DNA of 64,000 nt, from assembly GCA_002311665.1 (NCBI GenBank), contig DBYX01000005.1, positions 185,970-249,969 on the forward strand, given 5' to 3'. Shown one piece after another: positions 7,801 to 15,530 of the stretch (within the stretch, counting starts at the first letter, position 1; every line of letters begins with the position of its first letter). The stretch comes from Lachnoclostridium sp. UBA1175. GTDB lineage: Bacteria; Bacillota; Clostridia; Lachnospirales; Lachnospiraceae. Below the pieces are notes generated by a model that saw nothing but the letters and a program-made list of their open reading frames with translations, made no database searches and had not been told where the DNA came from. The translations under genes and the position numbers were made by a program.

Positions 7801-9596
7801 CGAGGGGCGGAGAAGTGACATTCACCTCGGAAACGGCTGTTGTTACGACGGTTGAGGCAACGCCGGGGTTGAGCATCACCAAAACGGTTGATGAGTCCGC
7901 GAATGCGGTTCAGGCCGAAGATACGATCAACTATACGGTTACGGTGAAGAATACCGGCAATGTTACGTTGCATAATGTAACATTGAACGATTCTCTTGTC
8001 ACGTTGAAGGAGACATTTGATCTTGCACCCGGAGAGACCAAGACGATCACCTACGAGTATACGGTGACCAAGGCGGATGTCGATGCCGGGGAGATCGTAA
8101 ATGTTGTAAAAGCCAACGGAACCGCAGCACGCGGTGATGACCCGGATGAGGTCAGTGCGACGGTCACGGTGATCCCGGGAAGAGAAGCGCTGGCGATCGA
8201 GTCCGAGACCAGGAGCTGGACATACGACGGCGAGACGCATACGAGCGAAGTATACACGGTAACGTACGGCGGTGAAGAAGTACAGCCGGACGATGAGAGC
8301 GGAAAGGTGTTCACACTGAAAACCGGTGACAAATTGACGATCACCCCGGATGCTGCCGGTGTGAAGGATTACGACACAGGTTATCTTGCGAACAACACAT
8401 TCACATACACGATCGAGAACGAGACGCTGTATGATAACGTATTTACGACCTTCGGAACACTGAGCATCGACAAGCGTACGGTGATGCTGACGAGCGAAAG
8501 CGCCGAGAAGGTGTACGACGGTACCGCTCTGACGAAGATTGAGGTCAAGGTTGAAGGCGAAGGGTTCGTCGACGGCGAAGTGTCCGATATCAAGGCTGAG
8601 GGAAGCGTGAGCGAGGTGAGCGAAGGAGAGGTTGCCAACACCATCGCGTATACCTGCAACGCTTCGTTCAAGGCGACGAACTATACCATCACCAAGACGG
8701 AAGGCACGCTGAAGATCGAGCCGAAGGAAGCAGTCCTTGAGTGGTCCGACACGGAGTTCCCGTATGACGGAGCAAGCCATCAGCCGACAGCGAAGGTTAC
8801 AAACCTTGTGTCCGGAGACAGCTGCGATGTGACGGTCGAGGGTGGCAAGAGCGAAGCCGGCGAAGGCTATGTTGCCACGGCAACGAAGCTTTCCAACGCG
8901 AATTACGCGCTTCCCGCCGCAGCCACGACGACCTTTGAGATTTATGCCTGCACGGTCACCTTCCTCGGTGCGGAGGGCGAGACCCTGCAGAGCGGCACGG
9001 TACCTTACGGCACGATCCCCGTATACAAGGGAAACACGCCGACCAAGGCAGAGACGAAAGAGTACACTTACGAGTTCAACGGTTGGCTGCCGGAGGTCGA
9101 GGCGGTTTCCGCGAGAGAAACGACATACACTGCACAGTTCAAGGCCGTAGAGATTCCCAAGCCGGACAAGAATTACTATCTGGCGGAGGGTGGAAACGCA
9201 TCCTACGAGAAGCAGTCCGGTGTGAAGACGAGACTTGTGTTCAAGAGCGACCGCAACGATGAGGAGACGTTCGCAAGCCTCGAGTCTATCTTCTGGAACG
9301 GCGAGAAGCTGCCTGACGGAAGCTGCGAACTGAGCGAGGGAAGCCTGATCGTGGATCTTCTTCCGGGATATCTGGATCAGCTCCCGATCGGCGAGTATAC
9401 GCTGACGGTGAAGTTCGTCGACTCCGATAAGGCGGTGGATGCAAAGGTTACGATCACCGAGAAGAAGGTCGAGCCGCAGCCGCAGACAGGCGACGCGATG
9501 CACCTGATCTTCCTTGTGATCCTGCTGAGCGCGGCACTCGCGGTCGTATGCGCGATGGTCAAGAACCGTAACGAGAGAAAGCGTATTGCGGGCTGA
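4851..9596 (+). CDS. Large wall-anchored surface protein with six DUF11-like repeats
   Basis: A 1581-residue secreted protein. The start chosen is the ATG giving a basic signal peptide (MRKLKNFGKK then a hydrophobic core VILLIVCLL); a GTG frame extends 22 codons further but lacks signal character. Order of parts: an N-terminal region of about 380 residues that I do not recognise; a Listeria-Bacteroides type repeat (YNVTFTDGEN...YTAVFK); six consecutive beta-sandwich repeats of about 100 residues of the DUF11/DUF7507 type, with beginnings such as LNVTKTVD, LRITKEAA, LSVTKSAE, LSVTKSAD, MTVELLPS and LSITKTVD (DNA about 6230-8180); MBG-like domains (TYDGETHTSE, KVYDGTALTK, PYDGASHQPT); a second Listeria-Bacteroides repeat; an Ig-like domain; and QPQTGD, a hydrophobic segment and a basic tail, a sortase-type wall signal. 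It is probably an adhesin or stalk protein. No sortase is encoded here. Confidence 0.85.
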   Translation: MRKLKNFGKKTGVILLIVCLLATTGHFNECLRVLRGKITAEASNVYEGEDEAPDEWVASVLYNFAKINNTNDYGRLRKTVVYTPEGRTPEDFDAYYKDKMAAFNNRPVENGHQFPLLTDEDPYWMEPYDFTQDTLYIGKKNETKKLYAHSSKSDKLDTSEYADYSGYFEVVGMGDRGCVCIVYNKIGGSGYGNLIDINNPDNPDTVPNKSATDFNPSNNKITSFHQDYNVILVDREEIEGSQNLYNFLKLGDKYYCLQGVTELKGMPAATKLPDGEVDISYYPSAEAPAEYDFDALLTGKKVTVNGKEYAYQKPGYEPESDDDRFFVIEEIGSITVENQIHHGAAGPSWFDNAAGWIFENDWGITNNTRAYHRDYIGHLYDPSVGYNVTFTDGENTLFTKKFRNGQYPVYEGATPTKASDENGDYVFVGWNDGTNSYEPDETLPRVEGKAVTYTAVFKLVKLNVTKTVDKASGLALDETITYTVVVMNSGEVTLSDLTLNDTLVTSLTVEAFSLEPGSQKTITYEYQVTQADIDKGTIDNTVTVSGKDPEGNTVSATAEKNVETVDVTAALRITKEAAPSRGVAVGDIVTYTVTVKNTGSVSVKDGVLTDDHADLSDKTFALAPGEEATFIYTYEVTQDDVDAGEIVNIVTANATALRGDNPEQTENEATVTAEDAAAELSVTKSAESAEGLAAGDTVTYTVVVKNTGNVSVKDGVLEDDLADLSGESFALAPGEEATFTYTYTVTQEDVDAGEIVNTVKANATAVRGDDPDEAEATKTVVTEEAAAELSVTKSADPTSGAEVGETITYTVIVKNTGNVSVKDGVLEDDLADLSDETFALAPDEEATFTYTYTVTQADVDAGVVSNTVTATAKDPKGNSITGTVNLDTETVAAAPEMTVELLPSKEADVAAGESGFSYQVNLANTGNVTIKDIKITDTLTGEELGPYTLAPGESATVNIDYTPTQDDVDLGSFVNAVTAAGEDSRGGEVTFTSETAVVTTVEATPGLSITKTVDESANAVQAEDTINYTVTVKNTGNVTLHNVTLNDSLVTLKETFDLAPGETKTITYEYTVTKADVDAGEIVNVVKANGTAARGDDPDEVSATVTVIPGREALAIESETRSWTYDGETHTSEVYTVTYGGEEVQPDDESGKVFTLKTGDKLTITPDAAGVKDYDTGYLANNTFTYTIENETLYDNVFTTFGTLSIDKRTVMLTSESAEKVYDGTALTKIEVKVEGEGFVDGEVSDIKAEGSVSEVSEGEVANTIAYTCNASFKATNYTITKTEGTLKIEPKEAVLEWSDTEFPYDGASHQPTAKVTNLVSGDSCDVTVEGGKSEAGEGYVATATKLSNANYALPAAATTTFEIYACTVTFLGAEGETLQSGTVPYGTIPVYKGNTPTKAETKEYTYEFNGWLPEVEAVSARETTYTAQFKAVEIPKPDKNYYLAEGGNASYEKQSGVKTRLVFKSDRNDEETFASLESIFWNGEKLPDGSCELSEGSLIVDLLPGYLDQLPIGEYTLTVKFVDSDKAVDAKVTITEKKVEPQPQTGDAMHLIFLVILLSAALAVVCAMVKNRNERKRIAG

Positions 9597-9639
9597 GTCT
9601 TCGAACAACCGCAAAGCGCACATAATGAGACATAACGAG

Positions 9640-9670
9640 GCGCCCCGGGCACAGTGCACGGGGCGCTTTT
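9640..9670 (+). terminator. Intrinsic terminator after the surface-protein gene
   Basis: Perfect 8-base-pair stem GCGCCCCG (9640-9647) with CGGGGCGC (9659-9666), followed by four T residues. Confidence 0.8.
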
Positions 9671-9703
9671 CCATGCTCTGCAGCGGGACTTCCGCGGCGG
9701 TCG

Positions 9704-9762
9704 GGACGGCTTCGGTCCGGGGATGTCGGAAGTGCTTCTTTTTTGCCCCGGGAGGGCCGTCC
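9704..9762. repeat. Long imperfect inverted repeat in the 303-base gap
   Basis: GGACGGC (9704-9710) pairs with GCCGTCC (9756-9762) and, inside it, CCGGGG (9717-9722) pairs with CCCCGG (9746-9751), leaving a 23-base loop that contains a T6 run. It lies between the terminator and the promoter of the next gene. It could be a second terminator-like structure or a binding site; no function is assigned. The rest of this gap holds only the terminator and the promoter. Confidence 0.45.
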
Positions 9763-9801
9763 GAAACGCCAAACAGTATGGTATAACACATTGAATCCGT
9801 G

Positions 9802-9830
9802 TTGAGTTTTCCGCTGAAAAACGGTATAAT
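9802..9830 (+). promoter_or_regulatory. Promoter of the esterase-GH43 gene
   Basis: TTGAGT (9802-9807), exact 17-base spacer, TATAAT (9825-9830). Confidence 0.75.
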
Positions 9831-9899
9831 ATACACACATTTTTCGAGGGAGGCGCGCCCCGCGCGGCCTGTCCCCGTGTGAATATCAGGAGGAAGTGT

Positions 9900-12815
9900 A
9901 TGTTAAAAGTAGTGAAAACGGAAAACGGCCTTGTGCGCGGCCTGCCGGGCAACAACACCCGCATCTGCGTGTTCAAGGGAATTCCTTTCGCGGCTCCGCC
10001 GGTCGGAAAGAATCGCTGGCGCGCGCCGCAGCCGGCAGAGAACTGGGAAGGCATTCGCGATTGCTTCGAGTTCGGACCGATCTCGATGCAGGATACGCCC
10101 GGCCTCGGCACGGACATTTACTGCCGCGAGTGGCATGTGGATCCCGAGATCCCGATGGACGAGGACTGCCTGTACCTCAACGTGTGGACGAACGCGAAGG
10201 ACGACACCGCGAACCTGCCGGTTTACGTGTGGTTCTTCGGCGGCGGTTTTCAGTGGGGTTATCCGCCGGAGATGGAGTTCAACGGGGAAAATATCGCGAA
10301 GCGCGATGTCGTCTTCGTCAGCGTGAACTACCGTCTCGGTGCGTTCGGTTTCATCTCGCATCCGGAGATCACGAAGGAATCGCCCGAGGCGCCGACCAAC
10401 TTCGGTAACCTCGACCAGCAGGCTGGCATCAAGTGGGTCATCCGCAACATCAAGGCATTCGGCGGCGATCCGAAGAACATCACGATCGGCGGACAGTCCG
10501 CAGGCGGCGGCAGCGTTATGAACCAGCTGACGAGCCCGCAGAGCATCGGCCTGTTCCAGAAGGCGGTCGTTCACAGCGGTATGATAAGAAGCCCTTATAT
10601 GCTCGACGGTTTCATCACGCCCCGCACGATCGAGGCCAACGAGCCGAACGGAGAGGCATTTTTCGAATTCCTCGGCGTGAAGACGCTTGAGGAGGCGAGA
10701 GCGCTCGACGCGTTCTACATCCGCGACAAATACGGTGAGTTCGCGCAGACGCACCCGCGTTTTGCGCCGACCATCGATCACAAGTTTATGGTCGAGGATC
10801 CGTACATCCTGTTCCTCAAGGGCGAGCACGCGAACGTTCCGATGATCTCGGGCAACACGGGCGATGAGTTCAAGTCCTGCATCTTCGCGGAAGATGAGGC
10901 GGACTTCGAGAAGAAGGCGAAGGCGGCTCTCGGCGACAAATACGAGAAGTTTATGACATTCGACGAGGCGAAGACGCGCAACGGAAAGATGTTCGCTTCG
11001 ATGGACGGCCTGGAGTGCGCGGTGAAGGCGGCATTTGCCCACAACGAGGCTCCGAGCTACTACTACAACTTCAATCCCGATATCCCCGGCTGGGACAACC
11101 CCGGCACGTTCCACTCGGTCGACCTGTGGTTCTTCTTCGAGACGCTGGCGGCCTGCTGGAGACCGTTCAAGGGCTATCACTTCGATCTGGCGCGTCAGAT
11201 GTGCAATTATCTGACGAACTTCATCAAGAACGGCGACCCGAACGGTAAGGATGCCGACGGCACCGATATGCCGGTCTGGAGGCCTTACGGGACGGGTTCG
11301 CACTGCGGTATGAACTTCCTCTCGAAGGGCTGTGTACCGAGCTTCGAGAACAAGCCGTTCAACGATTTTATGATCGGTGTGCTCACCGACCAGACGATCC
11401 CGGAGCGCAAGCAGGCGTACAACCCGTACCTGCCGAACTGGGAGTACATCCCGGACGGCGAGCCTTACGTGTTCGGCGACCGCGTGTATGTCTACGGTTC
11501 GCACGATCAGTTCAACGGCTACGTGTTCTGCCAGGGTGACTATGTGTGCTGGTCCGCGCCGGTCAACGATCTGGGCAACTGGCGCTACGAGGGCGTGACC
11601 TACGAGAAGACGCAGGATCCGGTCAACTCGCGCGGCAATATGGTGCTGTACGCACCCGACGTGACCGTAGGCCCCGACGGCCGCTATTACCTGTATTATG
11701 TGCTTGACAAGGTCGGCATCGTCTCCGTCGCGGTATGCGACACGCCTGCCGGCAAATACGAGTTCTACGGCTACGTTCATTACGCGGACGGCACGAGACT
11801 CGGCGAGCGCGAAGGCGACGAGCCGCAGTTCGATCCCGGCGTGCTGACCGAGGGAGACACGACGTACCTCTTCACCGGTTTCTGCGGCAGAGGCGACAAG
11901 AGCCGCCACGGCTCGCAGCTGACGGTTCTAGGACCGGATATGCTCACAATCGTGAAGGATCCGCGCATCGTCGTTCCGGGCTCCTGCTACAGCGAGGGCA
12001 CCGGTTTTGAGAACCATGCGTTCTTCGAGGCATCGTCGATCCGCAAGTTCGACGGAAAATACTACTTCATCTACTCGTCCGAGGTTATGCACGAGCTCTG
12101 CTACGCGACCTCCGACAGCCCCGAGGGTCCGTTCACGTACGGCGGTGTGATCGTAAGCAACAGTGACTTCCACATCGACTCCTACAAGGATGCGGAGACG
12201 CCTGCGGCATACGGCGCAAACAACCACGGCAGCCTGATCCAGATCGGCGACAAGCGGTACATTTTCTACCATCGCCAGACGAACGCGACGTGGTACTCCC
12301 GCCAGGGTTGTGCCGAGGAAGTCAAGTTCGCGGCCGACGGTTCCATCAAGCAGGTGGAGATCACCTCGTGCGGCCTTAACGGCGGTCCTTTGCGCGACAC
12401 CGAGGAGATCCCGGCGCACATCGCGTGCAACCTGTTCGACAAGGAGATCACGCAGCCGATGCACTGGCTTGTCGGTATCGGCAACCAGCCTCGCATCACG
12501 CAGGACGGTCGCGACGGCGACGAGAACCCTTCGTACGTAGCCAACATTCACGACGGCACGACGATCGGCTTCAAGTACATCAACTTCAAGGGCGTCAAGG
12601 AGATCGAGCTGACGGTTCGCGGTTACATCCACGACAGCTTCGAGGTTCGCACCGAGCTGAACGGACCGGTCATCGGCACCGTCAAGGTGGACTCCTCCGA
12701 CATCTGGGAGAAGTACCGCGCAGCCTGCCCGATCCCGGACGGCGTTTCGGCGCTGTACCTGACCAAGGTCGGCGGCGGCAACGGACACCTGCTGAGTGTG
12801 AAGTTCATCCACTGA
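9900..12815 (+). CDS. Carboxylesterase - GH43 glycosidase - CBM fusion enzyme
   Basis: A 971-residue protein. Residues 2 to about 500 are a type B carboxylesterase: oxyanion loop GGGF at 114-117, nucleophile Ser200 in GGQSAGGG, and a downstream catalytic-His candidate in FHSVDLW. Residues about 505-830 form a GH43 five-bladed propeller (PDGEPYVFGDRVYVYGSHD, APDVTVGPDGRYYLYY with Asp587, HAFFEASSIRKF). The C-terminal 130 residues look like a CBM6-type beta-sandwich. There is no signal peptide, so it should act in the cytoplasm. The likely job is removing ester decorations and alpha-arabinose or beta-xylose units from imported hemicellulose oligosaccharides (inference). The start has AGGAGG at 9888-9893, six bases upstream. 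It is monocistronic, with its own promoter and terminator. The exact sugar specificity cannot be read from the sequence. Confidence 0.88.
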   Translation: MLKVVKTENGLVRGLPGNNTRICVFKGIPFAAPPVGKNRWRAPQPAENWEGIRDCFEFGPISMQDTPGLGTDIYCREWHVDPEIPMDEDCLYLNVWTNAKDDTANLPVYVWFFGGGFQWGYPPEMEFNGENIAKRDVVFVSVNYRLGAFGFISHPEITKESPEAPTNFGNLDQQAGIKWVIRNIKAFGGDPKNITIGGQSAGGGSVMNQLTSPQSIGLFQKAVVHSGMIRSPYMLDGFITPRTIEANEPNGEAFFEFLGVKTLEEARALDAFYIRDKYGEFAQTHPRFAPTIDHKFMVEDPYILFLKGEHANVPMISGNTGDEFKSCIFAEDEADFEKKAKAALGDKYEKFMTFDEAKTRNGKMFASMDGLECAVKAAFAHNEAPSYYYNFNPDIPGWDNPGTFHSVDLWFFFETLAACWRPFKGYHFDLARQMCNYLTNFIKNGDPNGKDADGTDMPVWRPYGTGSHCGMNFLSKGCVPSFENKPFNDFMIGVLTDQTIPERKQAYNPYLPNWEYIPDGEPYVFGDRVYVYGSHDQFNGYVFCQGDYVCWSAPVNDLGNWRYEGVTYEKTQDPVNSRGNMVLYAPDVTVGPDGRYYLYYVLDKVGIVSVAVCDTPAGKYEFYGYVHYADGTRLGEREGDEPQFDPGVLTEGDTTYLFTGFCGRGDKSRHGSQLTVLGPDMLTIVKDPRIVVPGSCYSEGTGFENHAFFEASSIRKFDGKYYFIYSSEVMHELCYATSDSPEGPFTYGGVIVSNSDFHIDSYKDAETPAAYGANNHGSLIQIGDKRYIFYHRQTNATWYSRQGCAEEVKFAADGSIKQVEITSCGLNGGPLRDTEEIPAHIACNLFDKEITQPMHWLVGIGNQPRITQDGRDGDENPSYVANIHDGTTIGFKYINFKGVKEIELTVRGYIHDSFEVRTELNGPVIGTVKVDSSDIWEKYRAACPIPDGVSALYLTKVGGGNGHLLSVKFIH

Positions 12816-12837
12816 GACTGAACAGCCAGTCATATTC

Positions 12838-12872
12838 GCCTCCCCCGCAGGATAACGGGGGAGGCGTTTTTG
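12838..12872 (+). terminator. Intrinsic terminator after esterase-GH43
   Basis: Perfect 11-base-pair stem (12838-12848 with 12857-12867), eight-base loop, five T residues. Confidence 0.93.
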
Positions 12873-12938
12873 TGCACTGTCGGGCGCGGTTTGTCGTGGA
12901 AAATGCAGGCTCCCGCCGCAGGAAAAATGCGTGCAGGA

Positions 12939-12967
12939 TTGATGCAGCGGCCGAAGCATGGTACAAT
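12939..12967 (+). promoter_or_regulatory. Promoter of the TIR-Sel1 gene
   Basis: TTGATG (12939-12944), 17-base spacer, TACAAT (12962-12967). It leaves an mRNA leader of about 110 bases before the ATG. Confidence 0.65.
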
Positions 12968-13085
12968 AAACGGTAATCATTCCACAGTGCGGCGGCCGGA
13001 TCGTGACGGAGCAGGACATCGTGCAGGAAGAGCGGGTTGGACGGCGAACCGGGGGAATATTCATTATGAGGGAGAAACAGACAGT

Positions 13086-14414
13086 ATGAAGTCGGATGAA
13101 TCGTTCAGAGACAATTTGGAGGAGGCGCTCGCAGGCAGGAAGAGCAGCGCCCCGGCGAAGAAAAAGACGACGGCCGGCAGCCAACGCACGTCGGGCAAAC
13201 GCAAGAGCCGGATCGATGTTTTCATAAGCTACTCTTCGAAAAATAAAAACGTCGCGGATGCCGTGGTCTCGGATTTCGAACAGCACGGGATCCGCTGCTG
13301 GTATGCGCCGCGGGATATCGTTCCGGGGCAGGAGTGGGTGTCGGCGATACACGACGCGATCACTGCCTGCCGGCTTTTCGTGCTGATCTACACCGACAGT
13401 TCGAACGAGTCGAAGCAGGTCGCGAACGAGGTGGCGCTGGCGTTTAACTCGGGCAAGACGCTGATTCCGTTCCGGCTGTCCGACGCGGAGATGAGCAGCG
13501 AGCTGGAGTACTATCTGACGCGCGTGCACTGGCTTGACGCGGTCAATCCGCCGCTGCGGCAGAGCATCCGAAGCCTCCGTGAGTACTCGGAGAGGATCCT
13601 CGACGGAGAGACTCCGGAGGAGTCGAAGATCCGCAACGCGAGACCGGGCGGGAGCGGCGGACAGATTGCTCCCAAGTGGTTGTACCCGGTGCTGGCTGTG
13701 CTGGCGATCGCGGCGATCGTCGCGATTGTCTGGGCGCTGACATCGCAGAGCGGCAACGACAAGCCTTCGGGCGCGGGAGGGACCACGCCCAAGCCGACGG
13801 ATACGGCGGTCGCCGTCACCGCGACCGCGGCCCCGACCGCGACGGACGTGCCGAAGGAGGATCCGAAGGTCCTGTATGAGAAGGCATACGGGCTGCAGAT
13901 GTCCGGCAAGGATCGGGCGGTGTACGACGAGGCCTATGAATGTTATATGGAGACGGGCGATGCATTGAGCGCCGACGAAAAGATCGTCACGGCGATGTTC
14001 GCGCTGGCCTCGTACTACTACGAGAGCGGAACCTCCGAGGATGAGGCGAAGGGGATGGCACTCTACCAGAAGGCTGCAGCGTGCGGGAGCGCCCGGGCAA
14101 ACAACTTCCTGGGGAACTACTACCTGGAGATTGACAAGGAACTCAAGCAGGAGGGCAAGAGTCAGGCGGACACGGAGTTCGGAGGGACGCCGGTCTCGCA
14201 GGATCTGTACGAAGCCATCAGCTACTATGTGGACTCCGCGGAGATGGGTGATGCGGTTGCCCTGTACAGCCTCGGGCTGATCTTTGAGAACGCCGGCGGC
14301 TATTACACCATAGAGCCGGACTACGAGATGGCTCTGGCGTATTACGAACGGGCGGAACTGGCAGGGCACGCGCACGCGACGGAGGCTTGTGAGCGTGTTC
14401 GTCGAAAAATGTAA
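13086..14414 (+). CDS. TIR domain - transmembrane - Sel1-repeat protein
   Basis: A 442-residue protein. After a basic, low-complexity N terminus, residues 43-150 form a TIR-like domain: IDVFISYSSKN, a central CWYAPRDIVPGQEW loop and a segment SSNESKQVANEV with Glu115 at the place of the catalytic Glu of NAD-cleaving TIRs (inference by motif position). One transmembrane helix follows (about 199-219), then a Thr/Pro/Ala-rich linker and Sel1/TPR-like helical repeats (about 255-440; for example GMALYQKAAACGSARANNFLGNYY and EMALAYYERAELAGHAHA). The predicted topology puts TIR inside and Sel1 outside. The start has GAGGGAG at 13068-13074. The two zinc-ribbon genes that follow have a separate promoter. 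It may be a signalling or immune protein; the domain calls are secure, the function is not. Confidence 0.82.
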   Translation: MKSDESFRDNLEEALAGRKSSAPAKKKTTAGSQRTSGKRKSRIDVFISYSSKNKNVADAVVSDFEQHGIRCWYAPRDIVPGQEWVSAIHDAITACRLFVLIYTDSSNESKQVANEVALAFNSGKTLIPFRLSDAEMSSELEYYLTRVHWLDAVNPPLRQSIRSLREYSERILDGETPEESKIRNARPGGSGGQIAPKWLYPVLAVLAIAAIVAIVWALTSQSGNDKPSGAGGTTPKPTDTAVAVTATAAPTATDVPKEDPKVLYEKAYGLQMSGKDRAVYDEAYECYMETGDALSADEKIVTAMFALASYYYESGTSEDEAKGMALYQKAAACGSARANNFLGNYYLEIDKELKQEGKSQADTEFGGTPVSQDLYEAISYYVDSAEMGDAVALYSLGLIFENAGGYYTIEPDYEMALAYYERAELAGHAHATEACERVRRKM

Positions 14415-14427
14415 AATGTAAATGTCA

Positions 14428-14456
14428 TTGACTTTTTCCGAAAACAGTGATAAAAT
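14428..14456 (+). promoter_or_regulatory. Promoter of the zinc-ribbon gene pair
   Basis: TTGACT (14428-14433), 17-base spacer, TAAAAT (14451-14456), only 13 bases after the stop of the TIR gene. Confidence 0.72.
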
Positions 14457-14500
14457 GTGGGACAATAATATCGGAGTACCGAGGAGGGGAGGTAAGGTCG

Positions 14501-15466
14501 ATGATCTGTACAAATTGCGGGCGTGAAAATCCGAATTACGCGGTTGTGTGCGAACAATGCGGCGCTTTCCTGCCCAAGGAGGATCCGCTCGCGATCAAAA
14601 AGCGCAAGAGTATCCTGGATCCGATGGGGGAGAAGAAGATCCGCTGTTCCTATTGCTGGAGCGAGAACAAGGCGGGTGACTCCGTGTGCAGCCTGTGCGG
14701 GATGCCTCTGATGTATGTGCCTTATCCGGAGCGGGAAGGGGACTACAGTGAGGTCCCGGAGCGTCCGGAGGAGCCCGAGGAGATCGAGCCGGAGGAAGAG
14801 GAGTTTGTGCCTGTTGTGCCGGAGCTCGAGAATGTGTCGGCACCGCCCGTGCCGGCCGGAATGGTGCGCTGCAGGAACTGCTGGAAGGACAGCCCGAAAA
14901 CGGCGACGACGTGCGCATTTTGCGGCTTACAGCTGAAACGGAGCGATGTCTCAAGTTACGATGAACTGAAGAGACTTCGGAACCGGACCAACTATCTGCC
15001 GCCGGGCGGCGAGCCCGGGGGACAGCCGTACGGGCTGATCACCGAAACGGTGCTGGCGATCATAAACTCGCGCCGCATGGACGAGAAGGAGAGGCTGCTC
15101 ACCATACGCGAGGAGCAGAATATGATCGCGCAGTCGCAGGAGAGGGGGGCGAACACTTATTCGTCATACAAGAGAAACGTATGCCGCTCATGCTGGTATG
15201 ACAATCCGTTCGACGTTGAGGTATGCCAGTGGTGCGGGGCGGCGCTGAGCAAGCCGCGCAAAGTGATGAAGGGCCGGCCCGGCCGGATCCCCGGTTGCAC
15301 GTGCGGCTATGTGAACCAGCCGCATCTGACGATCTGCGTAAACTGCGGAGGTCTTCTGAAGAAGCCTTGCCCCGAGTGCGGGCACGAGAATTTCCCGTAT
15401 GTGACGATATGCGGCAAATGCGGGCTGAGGCTCGCGGCTCCGAACAAGGACATCAACAAACGCTGA
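14501..15466 (+). CDS. Protein with six zinc-ribbon knuckle pairs (paralogue 1)
   Basis: A 321-residue, probably cytoplasmic protein made largely of double-CxxC zinc ribbons: CTNCG/CEQCG at the N terminus, CSYCW/CSLCG, CRNCW/CAFCG, CRSCW/CQWCG, CTCGY/CVNCG and CPECG/CGKCG at the C terminus. Glu/Pro-rich and basic linkers separate them. No enzymatic domain is visible. Zinc ribbons of this kind bind zinc and often mediate protein, RNA or DNA contacts. GGAGG at 14488-14492 gives eight-base spacing to the ATG. The next gene is a shortened paralogue sharing PAGMVRCRNCWKD and the YLPPGG segment, so the pair arose by tandem duplication. The role is unknown; neighbours suggest a link with the TIR protein, but this is only proximity. 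Confidence 0.8.
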   Translation: MICTNCGRENPNYAVVCEQCGAFLPKEDPLAIKKRKSILDPMGEKKIRCSYCWSENKAGDSVCSLCGMPLMYVPYPEREGDYSEVPERPEEPEEIEPEEEEFVPVVPELENVSAPPVPAGMVRCRNCWKDSPKTATTCAFCGLQLKRSDVSSYDELKRLRNRTNYLPPGGEPGGQPYGLITETVLAIINSRRMDEKERLLTIREEQNMIAQSQERGANTYSSYKRNVCRSCWYDNPFDVEVCQWCGAALSKPRKVMKGRPGRIPGCTCGYVNQPHLTICVNCGGLLKKPCPECGHENFPYVTICGKCGLRLAAPNKDINKR

Positions 15467-15530
15467 GAACGCGGGACGCGCTTGGAGAACAAGCGGATCG
15501 AGAGATCGAGAAACAGGAGCAAGATCAACT

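Noticed and set aside
7032..9836. A minus-strand open frame of 934 codons opposite the surface-protein gene.
   Set aside because: Composition is that of an antisense shadow and it has no start signals; the + strand frame has repeated domains and an anchor.
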